Shown: positions 33,363 to 41,919 of the stretch, one piece after another
Position numbering within the stretch: position 1 is the first letter of the stretch
Layout: the number at the start of each line of letters is the position of its first letter
NCBI GenBank assembly: GCA_028291765.1
Contig: JAQGNR010000172.1
Coordinates: 1 to 41,919 of the forward strand
Length of the DNA: 41,919 nucleotides
Source: Herbaspirillum sp.
Lineage (GTDB): Bacteria; Pseudomonadota; Gammaproteobacteria; Burkholderiales; Burkholderiaceae_D
Reading direction: 5' to 3'
Notes under the pieces: model-generated
What the model saw: the letters and a program-made list of their open reading frames with translations, nothing else
Told to the model about the DNA's origin: nothing
Database searches by the model: none
Translations under genes and position numbers: made by a program

Positions 33363-35492
33363 ATGGCATACGATAAGAATGCAGTACAAAAAATACTTGA
33401 TAAAGCCAAGGCTGAAGGCCGCGACAGCCTGACTGCGCCGGAAGGCAAGATTGTCTGTGACGCCTATGGCATCACGGTTCCGCAAGAAGGGACCGCCACC
33501 AGCATCGGCCAGGCGCAAGAACTCGCTTCCAGGATGGGCTATCCGGTGGTCATGAAGATCGTCTCGCCCGACATCCTGCACAAGACCGAAGCCGGTGGCG
33601 TCGTCGTGGGCGTCAACGATGCCGCCGCCGTTGCCGCCGCTTACGACAAGATTTTGGCCAATGCAAAAAACTATAAGGCCGATGCGGATATTCACGGCAT
33701 TCAGGTACAGCAAATGGTTGGCGCCGGCGTGGAAGTGCTGATCGGCGCAGTGACCGACGACTCGTTCGGCAAACTGATCGCGTTCGGGCTGGGCGGCGTG
33801 CTGGTTGAAGTTTTCAAGGACATCACATTCCGCCTGGCGCCAGCGACAAGAGAAGAGGCATTGTCCATGCTCGACGGCATCAAGGCGGCCGACATCCTCA
33901 AAGGTGTGCGCGGCATGGACGCCGTCAACCGCGAGGCCCTGGCCGAGCTCATCGTGCGGGTGTCGCAACTGGTGTCGGACTTCCCTGTGATTTCCGAAAT
34001 GGATCTGAACCCGGTCTTTGCCACCAAACAAGGCGCGATTGCGGCCGACGTACGCATCGTGGCCAATTTCAATCAGGCACCGGCGCGTCCGCGCCCGGCC
34101 GAAGCCGACATCGTGCGCGATATGAACCGCATCATGAAGCCGAAGATCATCGCCGTCATCGGCGCCTCTGACGAGCAGGGCAAGATCGGCAATTCGGTCA
34201 TGCGCAATCTGATCAACGGCGGCTACAAGGGCCAGATCTGCCCGGTTCACCCAAAGGCAGAGACGATCGCCGGCCTGAGGGCCTACAAGTCCGTCAAGGA
34301 TATTGACGGCGAGGTTGACGTTGCGATCTTCGCCATTCCGGCCAAGTTTGTCGCCAAGGCCCTGGTCGAATGCGGCCAGAAGAAAGTGCCCGGCGCGATC
34401 CTGATCCCGTCCGGTTTTGGCGAAGCCGGCAACCTCGCCGGCCAGGAAGAATTGCAGGCGATCGGCCAAGAATACGGCGTGCGTTTGATGGGGCCGAACA
34501 TCTACGGCTTCTATTACACGCCAAGCAACCTGTCCGCCACGTTCTGCACCCCGTTCGATCTCAAGGGCACGACTGCGCTGTCGTCGCAGTCAGGCGGCAT
34601 CGGCATGGCAATCATCGGCTATTCGCGTTCGGCCAAGATGGGGGTTTCGTCGATCGTCGGGCTGGGCAACAAGTCCGATATCGATGAAGACGATCTGCTG
34701 ACCTTCTTCGAGCAGGACGACAACACGCAGTGCATCGCCATGCATTGCGAAGATCTCAAGGACGGGCGCAATTTCGCCACTGTCGCCAAGCGCGTATCGA
34801 AGAAAAAGCCGATCATCATGCTCAAGGCTGGCCGCACCTCGGCCGGGGCCGCTGCGGCCGCATCGCATACCGGGGCGCTGGCCGGCAACGACGCAATCTA
34901 CGCCGACATTCTCAAGCAGTCCGGCGTGGTACGCGCCAGGACCTTGCGCGACCTGCTCGACTTTGCCCGCGGCGTGCCGATGCTGCCCACGCCCAAGGGT
35001 GAAAACGTGTTGATCATCACCGGCGCCGGCGGCGCCGGCGTGCTGCTGTCGGACGCCTGCATCGACTACGGCCTGACGCTGATGCAGCAGCCGCACGACC
35101 TCAATGAAGCCTTCAAGAAGTTCATTCCGCCGTTCGGCGCATCGGGCAACCCGGTCGACATCACCGGCGGCGAACCGGCCCAGACCTACAAGAACACGAT
35201 CGGTCTGGCGCTGTCGGATCCACGCGTGCATTCGATCATCATCGGCTACTGGCATACGATCGTCACGCCGCCCATGGCCTTTGCCACTGCGCTGGTGGAA
35301 GTGGTCGAAGAATTTCGTGCCAAGGGCATCACCAAACCGATCGTTGCTTCGCTTGCCGGCGATGTGGAGGTCGAAGATGCATGCGACTATCTTTACCAAC
35401 GGGGCATTCCCGCCTATGCCTACTCGACCGAAATCATGGTCGCCGTGCTGGGCGCGAAATACGAGTGGGCACGCGGTGCCGGCCTGATTTGA
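33363..35492 (+). CDS. NDP-forming acyl-CoA synthetase (acetate-CoA ligase family), beta-alpha fusion
   Basis: The 709-residue protein combines an N-terminal ATP-grasp domain (residues about 1-230, with PVVMKIVSPDILHKTEAGGV) and, after a linker, a CoA-binding Rossmann domain (KIIAVIGASDEQGKIGNSV near 262) and two succinyl-CoA-ligase-like domains. The phospho-histidine that carries phosphate between sites is H502 in ASHTGALAGND. Such enzymes interconvert an acyl-CoA plus NDP plus phosphate with the free acid plus CoA and NTP. The order (ATP-grasp first) differs from PatZ/Acs-type fusions, in which it is last. GGAG lies six bases before the ATG. Substrate could be acetate, a hydroxy acid or oxalate-derived acid. 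Confidence 0.9.
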   Translation: MAYDKNAVQKILDKAKAEGRDSLTAPEGKIVCDAYGITVPQEGTATSIGQAQELASRMGYPVVMKIVSPDILHKTEAGGVVVGVNDAAAVAAAYDKILANAKNYKADADIHGIQVQQMVGAGVEVLIGAVTDDSFGKLIAFGLGGVLVEVFKDITFRLAPATREEALSMLDGIKAADILKGVRGMDAVNREALAELIVRVSQLVSDFPVISEMDLNPVFATKQGAIAADVRIVANFNQAPARPRPAEADIVRDMNRIMKPKIIAVIGASDEQGKIGNSVMRNLINGGYKGQICPVHPKAETIAGLRAYKSVKDIDGEVDVAIFAIPAKFVAKALVECGQKKVPGAILIPSGFGEAGNLAGQEELQAIGQEYGVRLMGPNIYGFYYTPSNLSATFCTPFDLKGTTALSSQSGGIGMAIIGYSRSAKMGVSSIVGLGNKSDIDEDDLLTFFEQDDNTQCIAMHCEDLKDGRNFATVAKRVSKKKPIIMLKAGRTSAGAAAAASHTGALAGNDAIYADILKQSGVVRARTLRDLLDFARGVPMLPTPKGENVLIITGAGGAGVLLSDACIDYGLTLMQQPHDLNEAFKKFIPPFGASGNPVDITGGEPAQTYKNTIGLALSDPRVHSIIIGYWHTIVTPPMAFATALVEVVEEFRAKGITKPIVASLAGDVEVEDACDYLYQRGIPAYAYSTEIMVAVLGAKYEWARGAGLI

Positions 35493-35564
35493 CATAGTCG
35501 CCGATCGACCCCATCTGGACCGGCCGGCGATGACCGAGCGGCGCCGCCGGTTAGCCATCAACAA

Positions 35565-35604
35565 TAAAAAACGCAGCCTTTATAAGGGCTGCGTTAATTT
35601 TGTT
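35565..35604. terminator. Bidirectional terminator shared by the acyl-CoA synthetase and ssb genes
   Basis: AACGCAGCC (35570-35578) pairs with GGCTGCGTT (35587-35595) around an eight-base loop; AATTTTGTTT follows on the right, and a run of A on the left gives a T-run for the minus strand. Confidence 0.85.
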
Positions 35605-35626
35605 TACAAACATAAAAATGTATATT

Positions 35627-36139
35627 TTAGAACGGAATATCGTCATCCATATCCGAAAAATTAGGTGCAGGCCGCGATTGCGCCTGCGGCCTGGAAGCAC
35701 CGGCGCCACCACCACCGCTGGCGCTGGCATTGCCCGGATTCGGACGCGATGGCGGTGCGCTACTATAGCCATCATCCGGCCCGCCTGCACCACCACCCAT
35801 GCCTTGGCGGCTACCCAGCATCTGCATGGTGTCCGCGATGATTTCCGTGGTGTATTTTTCGATGCCGTCCTTATCGGTCCATTTGCGCGTTTGCAGACGG
35901 CCTTCGACGTAGACTTGCGAGCCTTTTTTCAGATACTGACCGGCGATCTCCGCCAGCTTGCGATAAAAGGTAATCCGATGCCATTCGGTTAATTCTTTCT
36001 TTTCGCCGGAATTCTTGTCTTTCCAGCTTTCAGTGGTCGCGACCGCTACATTGGTCACGGCGTCGCCGTTCGGCATATAACGCGTTTCAGGGTCACGGCC
36101 CAGATTGCCGACGATGATGACTTTGTTGACCGATGCCAT
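35627..36139 (-). CDS. ssb: Single-stranded DNA-binding protein
   Basis: The 170-residue protein starts [20 protein letters not shown] and has the OB-fold blocks ([37 protein letters not shown]), a glycine/proline-rich flexible linker and the acidic tip DMDDDIPF that docks repair and replication proteins. It is full length for a proteobacterial SSB. AGGAG precedes the ATG. It is convergent with the acyl-CoA synthetase gene and near uvrA, as commonly seen in Burkholderiales; I found no convincing LexA box upstream. Confidence 0.97.
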   Translation of the reverse strand: MASVNKVIIVGNLGRDPETRYMPNGDAVTNVAVATTESWKDKNSGEKKELTEWHRITFYRKLAEIAGQYLKKGSQVYVEGRLQTRKWTDKDGIEKYTTEIIADTMQMLGSRQGMGGGAGGPDDGYSSAPPSRPNPGNASASGGGGAGASRPQAQSRPAPNFSDMDDDIPF

Positions 36140-36227
36140 AATTTCTCCTGATTAATAAAGATGCCGCACAGCCGTATTCGGCCGGGGACGTTTTTTCATT
36201 AGCCGCGATTATACGCGAGGCTACCCT

Positions 36228-37076
36228 TTAGGAAGCCAAATCCATGGTGGACAGCGGGGTTAATGCCACGCCGGCCCCCTGCAGCATCCGGAAGAATTCC
36301 GGCGATTTCAAAAAACGGTATTCGACCAGCCTTTGCGCAGCAATTTCGTCATCGCTGCCAACCGCAGCGGCCGGATGGCACATGATCAACATGCCCGGGG
36401 CGGCAGCTCGCAGCCATTCGGCAAAACAAGCCGCATAATCCATACGATCAAAGCCGTACACGCCGGCAAAGCCCCGGTTGCTGAATACGCCCGCGCCACG
36501 CAATGCGGTAGCCGTCATGGCGCCGCCCAATAACTTGAGGATCACCGGCTTGCCGCGCCAGGCAGCGCTGGCCGGTACGGTGTTGCGCACCCAGATCGGG
36601 CTATCCGCATAACGCGATTCCAGTACTTGCAACAACACTTGACGCACCCCCGGCAGCTGATGCACGTGCTGATGTCCATCGATAAACGCCGGCGCTTTGC
36701 CAAAGCCGGCTTCAAACGCGTCCAGTTGGCTATTGAGTTGCCGGTGCAACCATTGGCTATCGAGCCGGGTGAATAAACTGCGCAGGATCAGGCTGCGCAA
36801 ACGATACGGCGCGGCATCGGCAAAGCCTTCCGTCAGATTGAAATGCAAACCCACATCGGCTGCGCCGGCCGCTTCACGCAAGGCCGGTGCAGATTGCTGC
36901 AGCCATCGCGGCGCAGCGCTGAAACAGCTCACCGCACTCAGGCGCTGCTCCACCAGCAGGCTCAGAATGCCGTCGTCTATCGCTTGATTTTGCGCGTAGT
37001 CGTCGGCGCACAGGGCGATCGGGATAAGGGTGGATAACGACCGGAGAGTCGAGGGCGTGCCGTTCGGATGGATCAC
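36228..37076 (-). CDS. YdjC/ChbG/HpnK-family carbohydrate deacetylase (NaxD/LgmC-like)
   Basis: The 282-residue protein has the metal-dependent YdjC motifs: D25-D26 in CADDYAQN, H78 in LHFNLTEG and H135, H137 in DGHQHVHQLP. Members remove acetyl groups from N-acetylated amino sugars, either soluble (ChbG) or lipid-linked (HpnK, NaxD). The start is GTG at 37076, overlapping the GtrA stop as GTGA, with GAGG seven bases upstream. Being coupled to GtrA and a GT2 gene, with an ArnT-like gene ahead, it most likely deacetylates an undecaprenyl-phosphate amino sugar before transfer to lipid A, as NaxD does in Francisella. That assignment is inference from context. Confidence 0.85.
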   Translation of the reverse strand: MIHPNGTPSTLRSLSTLIPIALCADDYAQNQAIDDGILSLLVEQRLSAVSCFSAAPRWLQQSAPALREAAGAADVGLHFNLTEGFADAAPYRLRSLILRSLFTRLDSQWLHRQLNSQLDAFEAGFGKAPAFIDGHQHVHQLPGVRQVLLQVLESRYADSPIWVRNTVPASAAWRGKPVILKLLGGAMTATALRGAGVFSNRGFAGVYGFDRMDYAACFAEWLRAAAPGMLIMCHPAAAVGSDDEIAAQRLVEYRFLKSPEFFRMLQGAGVALTPLSTMDLAS

Positions 37077-37504
37077 AATAAGTCCTCGGTATGCTCAGTA
37101 CGTTCAGTACGAAAAGCCCAAAGCCGGCTTAACAGATAGGTCGACGTCGCCACGATCACCATGACAATCGCCAGCGAAATGAAATAAGGCAGCCGCAGAT
37201 ACGTCAGCAATAGATAAAACAGCCATTGATTCAGCAAAAATCCCAGCAGCGCGGTGACCAGAAATTTAAAAAAAGCAGCCAATGCACTGCCGCCGCGCCG
37301 ATCGGAAAAAGTCCAGTGCCGATGGCCGAAATAGCTGCACCAGAAGGCGACGGCGAACGCGCCGATATTGGCGTGCAAGGGCGCTACGCCAGCCAGTTCC
37401 ACCAGCGCCACAACCGTCAAGTAATGAATCGCCGCAGCCGCAGCGCCGATGATGCCGAAACGCATCAGGCGCAACCGCTCGCTGAGGCGCTCAGCCAGGC
37501 TCAT
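37073..37504 (-). CDS. GtrA-family polyprenyl-phosphate-sugar flippase
   Basis: The 143-residue protein has four transmembrane helices with GtrA features: RLMRFGIIGAAAAAIHYLTV at the start, a FWCSYFGHRHWTFSDRRGG loop in the middle, and LSRLWAFRTERT at the end. GtrA proteins move undecaprenyl-phosphate-linked sugars across the inner membrane. I chose ATG 37504, giving a 14-base overlap with the GT2 gene; ATG 37540 or 37534 are alternatives and none has a strong ribosome-binding site, so translation is probably coupled. It lies between the GT2 and the deacetylase genes. Confidence 0.85.
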   Translation of the reverse strand: MSLAERLSERLRLMRFGIIGAAAAAIHYLTVVALVELAGVAPLHANIGAFAVAFWCSYFGHRHWTFSDRRGGSALAAFFKFLVTALLGFLLNQWLFYLLLTYLRLPYFISLAIVMVIVATSTYLLSRLWAFRTERTEHTEDLL

Positions 37505-38522
37505 AGTCGGTGACGTTGGCGTTAATATTTGCATCGTCATCTGCGCCCGCTTGCGCCATGCCGTTGTCGATGTCGTGCGCCAGCAGATACAGCGGACGCC
37601 GTTTGACTTCATCGTATACGCGCCCCATGTATTCGCCCAGAATGCCGATCGAGACCAGTTGCACGCCGGAGAAAAACATCAGGCCGGCCGACAGTGTCGA
37701 CCAGCCCGGAACGTCATTGCCGAACAGCATCGAGCTGAGCGCGATATAACATCCGTACAGAATCGAGATCAATGAGATCGCCACGCCGATCGCACTCCAG
37801 ATACGCAATGGCAATGTGGTAAAGGCGGTCACGCCGGCCAGCGCCAGGCGGCCGAGGCTGCGCAGTCCGAAACTGGTGGTGCCTGTGGCGCGCGCTGCGG
37901 GCACAAACGGCAAGGCGACGGTCTTGAAACCGACCCATGCGTATAAACCTTTCATGAAGCGATTGCGCTCCGGCAGCTGGCGCAGCGCCTCGGCCACCTT
38001 GCGATCGAAGAGCCGGAAGTCGCCTGCATTGCGCGGAATGCGGATCGCCGATCCGGCTTCCATCAAACTGTAAAACAGGCCCGTGCCCCAGCGCTTCATC
38101 AGGCGCTCATCGCTGCGATCGGCAATCACGCCATAGACCATGTCGTAGCCGTCGCGCCATAAGCGCACCATTTCCGGCAACAGCGTCAGCGGGTGCTGGT
38201 AATCGGCATCCATCAGGATCACGGCGTCGCCGCGCGCATGTTCTATGCCCGCGGTCAGCGCGGCTTCCTTGCCGAAATTGCGCGCCAGCCCAAGATAACG
38301 AATACCCGCTTGCGACAGATGCGGCAGCATCGCTTCTTCGGTCGCATCGGTGCTGCCGTCGTTGACGACGATGATTTCAAATGAACTGCTGATCGCAGCC
38401 AGAGTGCGCCGCAAATCCGTCAGGAAGGCAGATAGATGGGCCGACTCGTTATAAGCCGGCACTACGCATGAAATGCAAGCTTCAGCCGGACGATCTCGCG
38501 GGATAGCGGGCAGCGCTACCAT
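37491..38522 (-). CDS. GT2 glycosyltransferase, undecaprenyl-phosphate sugar synthase (GtrB/ArnC/FlmF2-like)
   Basis: The 343-residue protein has a cytosolic GT-A domain with VPAYNESAHLSAFLTDL, D55 in VVNDGSTDATEE and the metal-binding D105 and D107 in LMDADYQHPLTLLPEM, then two C-terminal transmembrane helices (about 228-252 and 262-290). This is the DPM1/GtrB/ArnC layout, in which a sugar is moved from a nucleotide to undecaprenyl phosphate. GAGG lies seven bases before the ATG. With the flippase, deacetylase and ArnT-like genes it would supply the lipid-linked sugar for envelope modification. The sugar is not readable, though a YdjC deacetylase partner suggests GlcNAc or GalNAc. Confidence 0.9.
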   Translation of the reverse strand: MVALPAIPRDRPAEACISCVVPAYNESAHLSAFLTDLRRTLAAISSSFEIIVVNDGSTDATEEAMLPHLSQAGIRYLGLARNFGKEAALTAGIEHARGDAVILMDADYQHPLTLLPEMVRLWRDGYDMVYGVIADRSDERLMKRWGTGLFYSLMEAGSAIRIPRNAGDFRLFDRKVAEALRQLPERNRFMKGLYAWVGFKTVALPFVPAARATGTTSFGLRSLGRLALAGVTAFTTLPLRIWSAIGVAISLISILYGCYIALSSMLFGNDVPGWSTLSAGLMFFSGVQLVSIGILGEYMGRVYDEVKRRPLYLLAHDIDNGMAQAGADDDANINANVTDYEPG

Positions 38523-38637
38523 AGAAAAACCTCTTCAGGAAAATACATTCGAATACATTCGGTCGATCAGAAAACGCTTGGGCCTGCTGAAGCATCTTTT
38601 TAACGGCTTGAATAATACCTTGATACAAGCGGATTTC

Positions 38638-38675
38638 ACTAGTTCATCAGACTAGTTCGCAGACTAGTTCATCAG
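38638..38675 (-). repeat. Triple tandem repeat behind the ArnT-like stop codon
   Basis: ACTAGTTCATCAG, ACTAGTTCGCAG and ACTAGTTCATCAG lie head to tail and end one base before the stop codon at 38677-38679. The units carry TGA and TAG on the coding strand and hold three CTAG tetramers, which are usually rare in bacteria. Confidence 0.9.
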
Positions 38676-38676
38676 C

Positions 38677-40332
38677 TTAGCGCTTCGCCGGGCAGTCAGC
38701 CGTCGGCGCGATAATGCCCCATTCGATCTTCAATTGCGGGCCGTCGAGTTTTTTACTGGCCGGCAATTGCAGGATACCGTTCCAGTTCGCATGCGTCATC
38801 AGCGCCACTACTGCAGGCGGCACGCCGTCGTCATTATCGGCGCTGCGGTTGATCGCCAGCAGCATGCCGCATGCAGCGGCGCGTTGCGGCGTCACCCATT
38901 GCGATTTATCGAGATCGCCATCGATCAGCACATCGACCTGCGGCCCCGCATGGATCGCGATATTGCCGCCCAGCCAGGTGTCGGACGCGACCAGCCGCAA
39001 CGGCGTGCCGACATGCTGCATCCATTCGATTTGCAATTGCTGTGAAATAATTGCGCCCGGAAAAGTGGCCCGTGTGGCGCGCCCGATCATGTTCGACACG
39101 GGACCGCGCGCCAATGCATAGCCGATGACGGTAATGAGTTGAATCGTGATGATCACTTTCAGGCAAGTACGCAGTAACTGCGAGCTATCGCCGGCCGGGC
39201 TGGAAAACAGCCAGAAGGCAAAAAAGCCGAACATCAGATAAAAAGTGGAAGCCCAGTCGGCAATCATCGGCGATTTCAGGGCGATCACGACCAGGAATGT
39301 CATCGCAAACGGCCCCAGTCCCACCAGCAGGATGAAGCGGCGGTCTTCCGGACGCAATTGCGCAGCCAGTTTTTGCGGCGCCACCGCCGGTGTTGCCGAT
39401 GTTGTTGCTACTCCACGCCGGCCGCGCCATGCCAGAGCGCCGGCAATCACAATCAGCGCCAGCACCATCGGCGCCAGCCGCGCGCCGGTGGTGCCGAATA
39501 CATCGCCCATCAAACGCCAGTGCTCGGCGCGCGTCAATTCGCGCGACAGCGACGCCGTGGCATAGCCGATCGGTGTTCTGACCTGACTACTCATCCACCA
39601 TATATGCGGCGCCAGCATCAGCGCCAAGACACCGGTCGCCGCGGCAATGCCCTTCCATGTACGGGCCTGAAACAGATTTCCACTCAACAGCAAAAACATC
39701 GCAAACACGGCGAACTGCACCAGCGCGCTGTATTTGGTCAGCATCGCGAAGCCGGCAAACATGCCCAGCAACAGCCAGTCGCGCATTTTCTGATAACGCC
39801 AGGCGCGATAAAACATCCATATAGAGCCGGCGATGGACCAGAATTGAATCGTATTGTGATTTGAAATGACGCCGCGGGTGGTGAAATAAGTAATCGGCAT
39901 GATCAGCAAAATCGCAATCAGGGCGTTTTTCTGCGATGTCATTTCGCACGCCAGCCGCCAAATAAAATACAGCGCCACCACCACGCTTAATTGCCCGGCA
40001 AAAAACGTCACCCAGACCTGCTGGCCGAGTATGCGCGTCAAGCCGTAGATCAGCCACGACGGCAACGGCGGGTGTTTGTAATAACCCCATTCGAAGAAAT
40101 TGCCCCAGACCAGTTCTTCCATGTTGTCGAGGTCCGGTGCGCTATGGCTCAGGCCGGTCAGCACGGTCCACAAAAACAGATGGGCCAGCAATATCAGTAA
40201 TACCAGCGGCAATATCGATGGCGCATCCGGCGAAAATTGCCGCCAGAAGGCGCGCCAGGCCGAGTCGGCATGGGCAGGAGCAGGCGCAGGGGAAATGGGG
40301 CGGGAATCTGGGACGGCCGGATCAGCTTGCAT
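38677..40332 (-). CDS. ArnT-like GT-C glycosyltransferase for lipid A modification (LgmA/FlmK-like)
   Basis: The 551-residue protein has an N-terminal cytosolic segment and about 10-12 transmembrane helices followed by a periplasmic domain of about 110 residues. Near the start of the first periplasmic loop are acidic residues (DLDNMEELVWGNFFEWG) and YYKHPPLPSWLIYGLTRI, the motifs of PMT_2/ArnT GT-C enzymes, with later NHNTIQFWSIAG and KSPMIADWASTFY. Such enzymes take a sugar from undecaprenyl phosphate and attach it to lipid A phosphates. ATG 40332 was preferred; a TTG at 40398 is in frame. It is the first gene of the putative set and is separated from the GT2 gene by 154 bases holding tandem repeats. 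Confidence 0.82.
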   Translation of the reverse strand: MQADPAVPDSRPISPAPAPAHADSAWRAFWRQFSPDAPSILPLVLLILLAHLFLWTVLTGLSHSAPDLDNMEELVWGNFFEWGYYKHPPLPSWLIYGLTRILGQQVWVTFFAGQLSVVVALYFIWRLACEMTSQKNALIAILLIMPITYFTTRGVISNHNTIQFWSIAGSIWMFYRAWRYQKMRDWLLLGMFAGFAMLTKYSALVQFAVFAMFLLLSGNLFQARTWKGIAAATGVLALMLAPHIWWMSSQVRTPIGYATASLSRELTRAEHWRLMGDVFGTTGARLAPMVLALIVIAGALAWRGRRGVATTSATPAVAPQKLAAQLRPEDRRFILLVGLGPFAMTFLVVIALKSPMIADWASTFYLMFGFFAFWLFSSPAGDSSQLLRTCLKVIITIQLITVIGYALARGPVSNMIGRATRATFPGAIISQQLQIEWMQHVGTPLRLVASDTWLGGNIAIHAGPQVDVLIDGDLDKSQWVTPQRAAACGMLLAINRSADNDDGVPPAVVALMTHANWNGILQLPASKKLDGPQLKIEWGIIAPTADCPAKR

Positions 40333-40654
40333 TGAGATGTCGGGTAAAGGTAGAGCAATGAGTAAAGTCGGCAGGCAGATCACGCCTGCCGGCAGCAAAG
40401 CGGAACATTATAATCGGTGCCGTCTTAAAAAAACTTTACGATTTAATGAGAATAAGGGTCTTTGCACTGTTAAAACAAAGACTTACCCCCGCTGTTTGCT
40501 TACGTTTGAGGGGCCTATCCACTCACGATTGACAGTCCTGATATAGTGTCAGGTTGCCAGTCCGGAAACCTTGATATTGCCGTGTTGCATCACCCTCCCC
40601 GCACCGCACGCATATCGCCAGGCCATCCGGCGAACCTCTCGCTTGAAAGTATTC
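40333..40654. other. 322-base divergent region between the ArnT-like and uvrA genes
   Basis: No gene is visible. An inverted repeat GTCTTTG (40458-40464) and CAAAGAC (40476-40482), an A-run at about 40426-40433, and TTGACA (40529-40534) followed closely by a CCTGA-N7-TCAGG dyad (40537-40553) suggest promoters and an operator, but no well spaced -35/-10 pair could be fixed. I find no CTGT-N8-ACAG LexA-type site. Confidence 0.4.
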
Positions 40655-41919
40655 ATGGAAGAAATTCGCATTCGCGGCGCACGCACGCACAATCTAAAGA
40701 ATATCAATCTCGATTTGCCGCGCAACAAGCTCATTGTCATCACAGGACTATCCGGCTCGGGGAAATCCTCGCTGGCGTTCGATACCCTGTATGCCGAGGG
40801 CCAGCGGCGCTATGTCGAATCGCTGTCGTCGTATGCCCGCCAATTTCTGCAATTGATGGAAAAACCGGATGTCGATCTGATCGAGGGCTTGTCCCCGGCC
40901 ATTTCGATCGAGCAAAAAGCCACCTCGCATAATCCACGCTCGACGGTCGGCACGGTCACCGAAATCCACGATTACCTGCGGCTGCTGTATGCCCGCGTGG
41001 GCACGCCGTATTGCCCGGATCACCCGGAAAATCCGCTGGCGGCCCAATCGGTATCGCAAATGGTCGATGCCGTGCTGGCGATGCCGGAAGATACCAAGCT
41101 GATGCTGCTGGCCCCCGTGGTCAGCAATCGCAAAGGCGAACACGCCGATCTGTTCGAGCAAATGCAGGCGCAGGGCTTTGTCCGTTTCCGCATTCAAAGC
41201 GGCACCGGCAACGCCAAGGTCTATGAAGTCGACGATTTGCCGAAACTGAAGAAAACCGAAAAACATACGATCGATGTCGTCATCGACCGGCTCAGGGTCA
41301 ATGCCGATCTGAAACAGCGTTTGGCCGAAAGTTTCGAGACTGCGCTGCGCCTGGCCGATGGCCGCGCCGTGGTGCTGGAAATGGATAGCGCCAAGGAACA
41401 CGTCTATTCCAGCAAATTCGCTTGCCCGACCTGCGGTTACTCCCTGCAAGAGCTGGAGCCGCGTCTGTTCTCGTTCAACAATCCGATGGGCGCGTGCCCC
41501 GAGTGCGATGGCCTCGGCCATATCGAGTTCTTCGATCCCAAGCGGATCGTGGCGTTTCCGAATCTGTCGCTGGCCAGCGGCGCGGTCAAGGGCTGGGATC
41601 GGCGCAATCAGTTTTACTTCCAGATGCTGAGCAATCTGGCTGCTTTCTATGATTTCGAACTCGATCTGCCGTTCGAACTATTGCCTGAAGAAGCGCAGCA
41701 GGTTGTGCTGTATGGTTCCGGCAAGAAAGCGATCCCGTTTACTTACATCAACGAACGCGGCCGCACTGTGGTGCGTGAGCATACGTTTGAAGGCGTGGTC
41801 AACAATTTGCAGCGCCGCTATCGCGAAACCGATTCGATGGCGGTCAAGGAAGAGCTGGCCAAATTCATCAATGAAAAAGAATGCCCGTCCTGCCACGGCG
41901 CACGGCTGCGCGTGGAAGC
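40655..41919 (+). CDS. uvrA: Excinuclease ABC subunit A (5' part)
   Basis: The first 421 codons run off the right edge. The sequence starts [17 protein letters not shown], the standard UvrA beginning, with the Walker A loop GLSGSGKSS at residues 31-39, the [19 protein letters not shown] segment and the first zinc module, CPTCGY ... CPECDGLG near residues 257-290. UvrA is the damage-recognition ATPase of nucleotide excision repair, working with UvrB. Only weak GAAAG pairing precedes the ATG. The second ATPase domain lies beyond the window. Confidence 0.98.
   Translation, partial: MEEIRIRGARTHNLKNINLDLPRNKLIVITGLSGSGKSSLAFDTLYAEGQRRYVESLSSYARQFLQLMEKPDVDLIEGLSPAISIEQKATSHNPRSTVGTVTEIHDYLRLLYARVGTPYCPDHPENPLAAQSVSQMVDAVLAMPEDTKLMLLAPVVSNRKGEHADLFEQMQAQGFVRFRIQSGTGNAKVYEVDDLPKLKKTEKHTIDVVIDRLRVNADLKQRLAESFETALRLADGRAVVLEMDSAKEHVYSSKFACPTCGYSLQELEPRLFSFNNPMGACPECDGLGHIEFFDPKRIVAFPNLSLASGAVKGWDRRNQFYFQMLSNLAAFYDFELDLPFELLPEEAQQVVLYGSGKKAIPFTYINERGRTVVREHTFEGVVNNLQRRYRETDSMAVKEELAKFINEKECPSCHGARLRVE

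Noticed and set aside
33342..34469. 375-codon minus-strand open frame
   Set aside because: It is antisense to the acyl-CoA synthetase gene and lacks domain motifs.
40529..40547. TTGACA and TATAGT as a uvrA promoter
   Set aside because: The spacing is only seven bases, far from the 16-18 needed.
40333..40654. LexA-controlled SOS promoter for uvrA
   Set aside because: No CTGT-N8-ACAG or close variant is present.

Overview
The window looks like a chromosomal segment of a betaproteobacterium of the order Burkholderiales, most likely family Oxalobacteraceae (a Collimonas/Herminiimonas/Glaciimonas-like organism). This rests on overall protein character, the ssb-to-uvrA neighbourhood, the CIO-type cytochrome bd oxidase and the relics of glyoxylate/carboxylate metabolism. 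It is inference, not a database result. I see no rRNA, tRNA, CRISPR array, phage or transposase gene; the mobile-type DNA seen is a long inverted repeat between cydA and cydB and what may be its worn relative near 25.0 kb.

Layout. 1-3.5 kb: the 5' end of an isoprenylcysteine methyltransferase-like gene, a DUF347-type membrane protein with a small secreted partner, a divergent HxlR regulator/azoreductase pair (TTG and apparent CTG starts), and a MazG-like pyrophosphohydrolase. 3.5-11.6 kb: a heavy-metal RND efflux operon (membrane fusion protein, RND pump, DUF3240 protein, outer-membrane channel) divergent from an OmpR/QseC-type two-component system, with a perfect CTTAAG-N5-CTTAAG box between them. 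11.8-18.7 kb: a DUF1428 protein, a small winged-helix regulator, and an apparent operon of an FdhF/YdeP-type molybdopterin oxidoreductase, cydA, cydB and a bestrophin. 18.8-25 kb: a minus-strand group poxB, FUSC half-protein, NAD-malic enzyme and ArAE/FUSC protein, with a divergent LysR regulator. 25-29.6 kb: cytochrome b561 and a membrane-anchored mini-catalase, a DUF2252 protein, and a secreted MetX-like alpha/beta hydrolase.

29.6-35.5 kb: two gene-poor stretches around an aldo/keto reductase; a scar in which a frameshifted 5' end of a serine-glyoxylate aminotransferase gene is joined to the 3' end of a membrane transporter gene; then an intact ketopantoate-reductase-like gene and an NDP-forming acyl-CoA synthetase. 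35.6-41.9 kb: ssb, a four-gene set (YdjC/ChbG deacetylase, GtrA, GT2 and an ArnT-like GT-C transferase) that resembles the Lgm (Bordetella) and FlmF2/NaxD/FlmK (Francisella) systems for adding amino sugars to lipid A phosphates, and the 5' part of uvrA.

How the genes may work together. Malic enzyme (malate to pyruvate), PoxB (pyruvate to acetate plus quinol) and cytochrome bd (quinol to water) could form a short proton-translocation-poor respiratory route, with the FdhF-like enzyme encoded in the same transcript as the oxidase. The RND pump, lipid A set, catalase/b561 pair and azoreductase give the region a metal, envelope and oxidative stress flavour. A recurring oddity is short tandem repeats placed directly behind stop codons at four separate loci.
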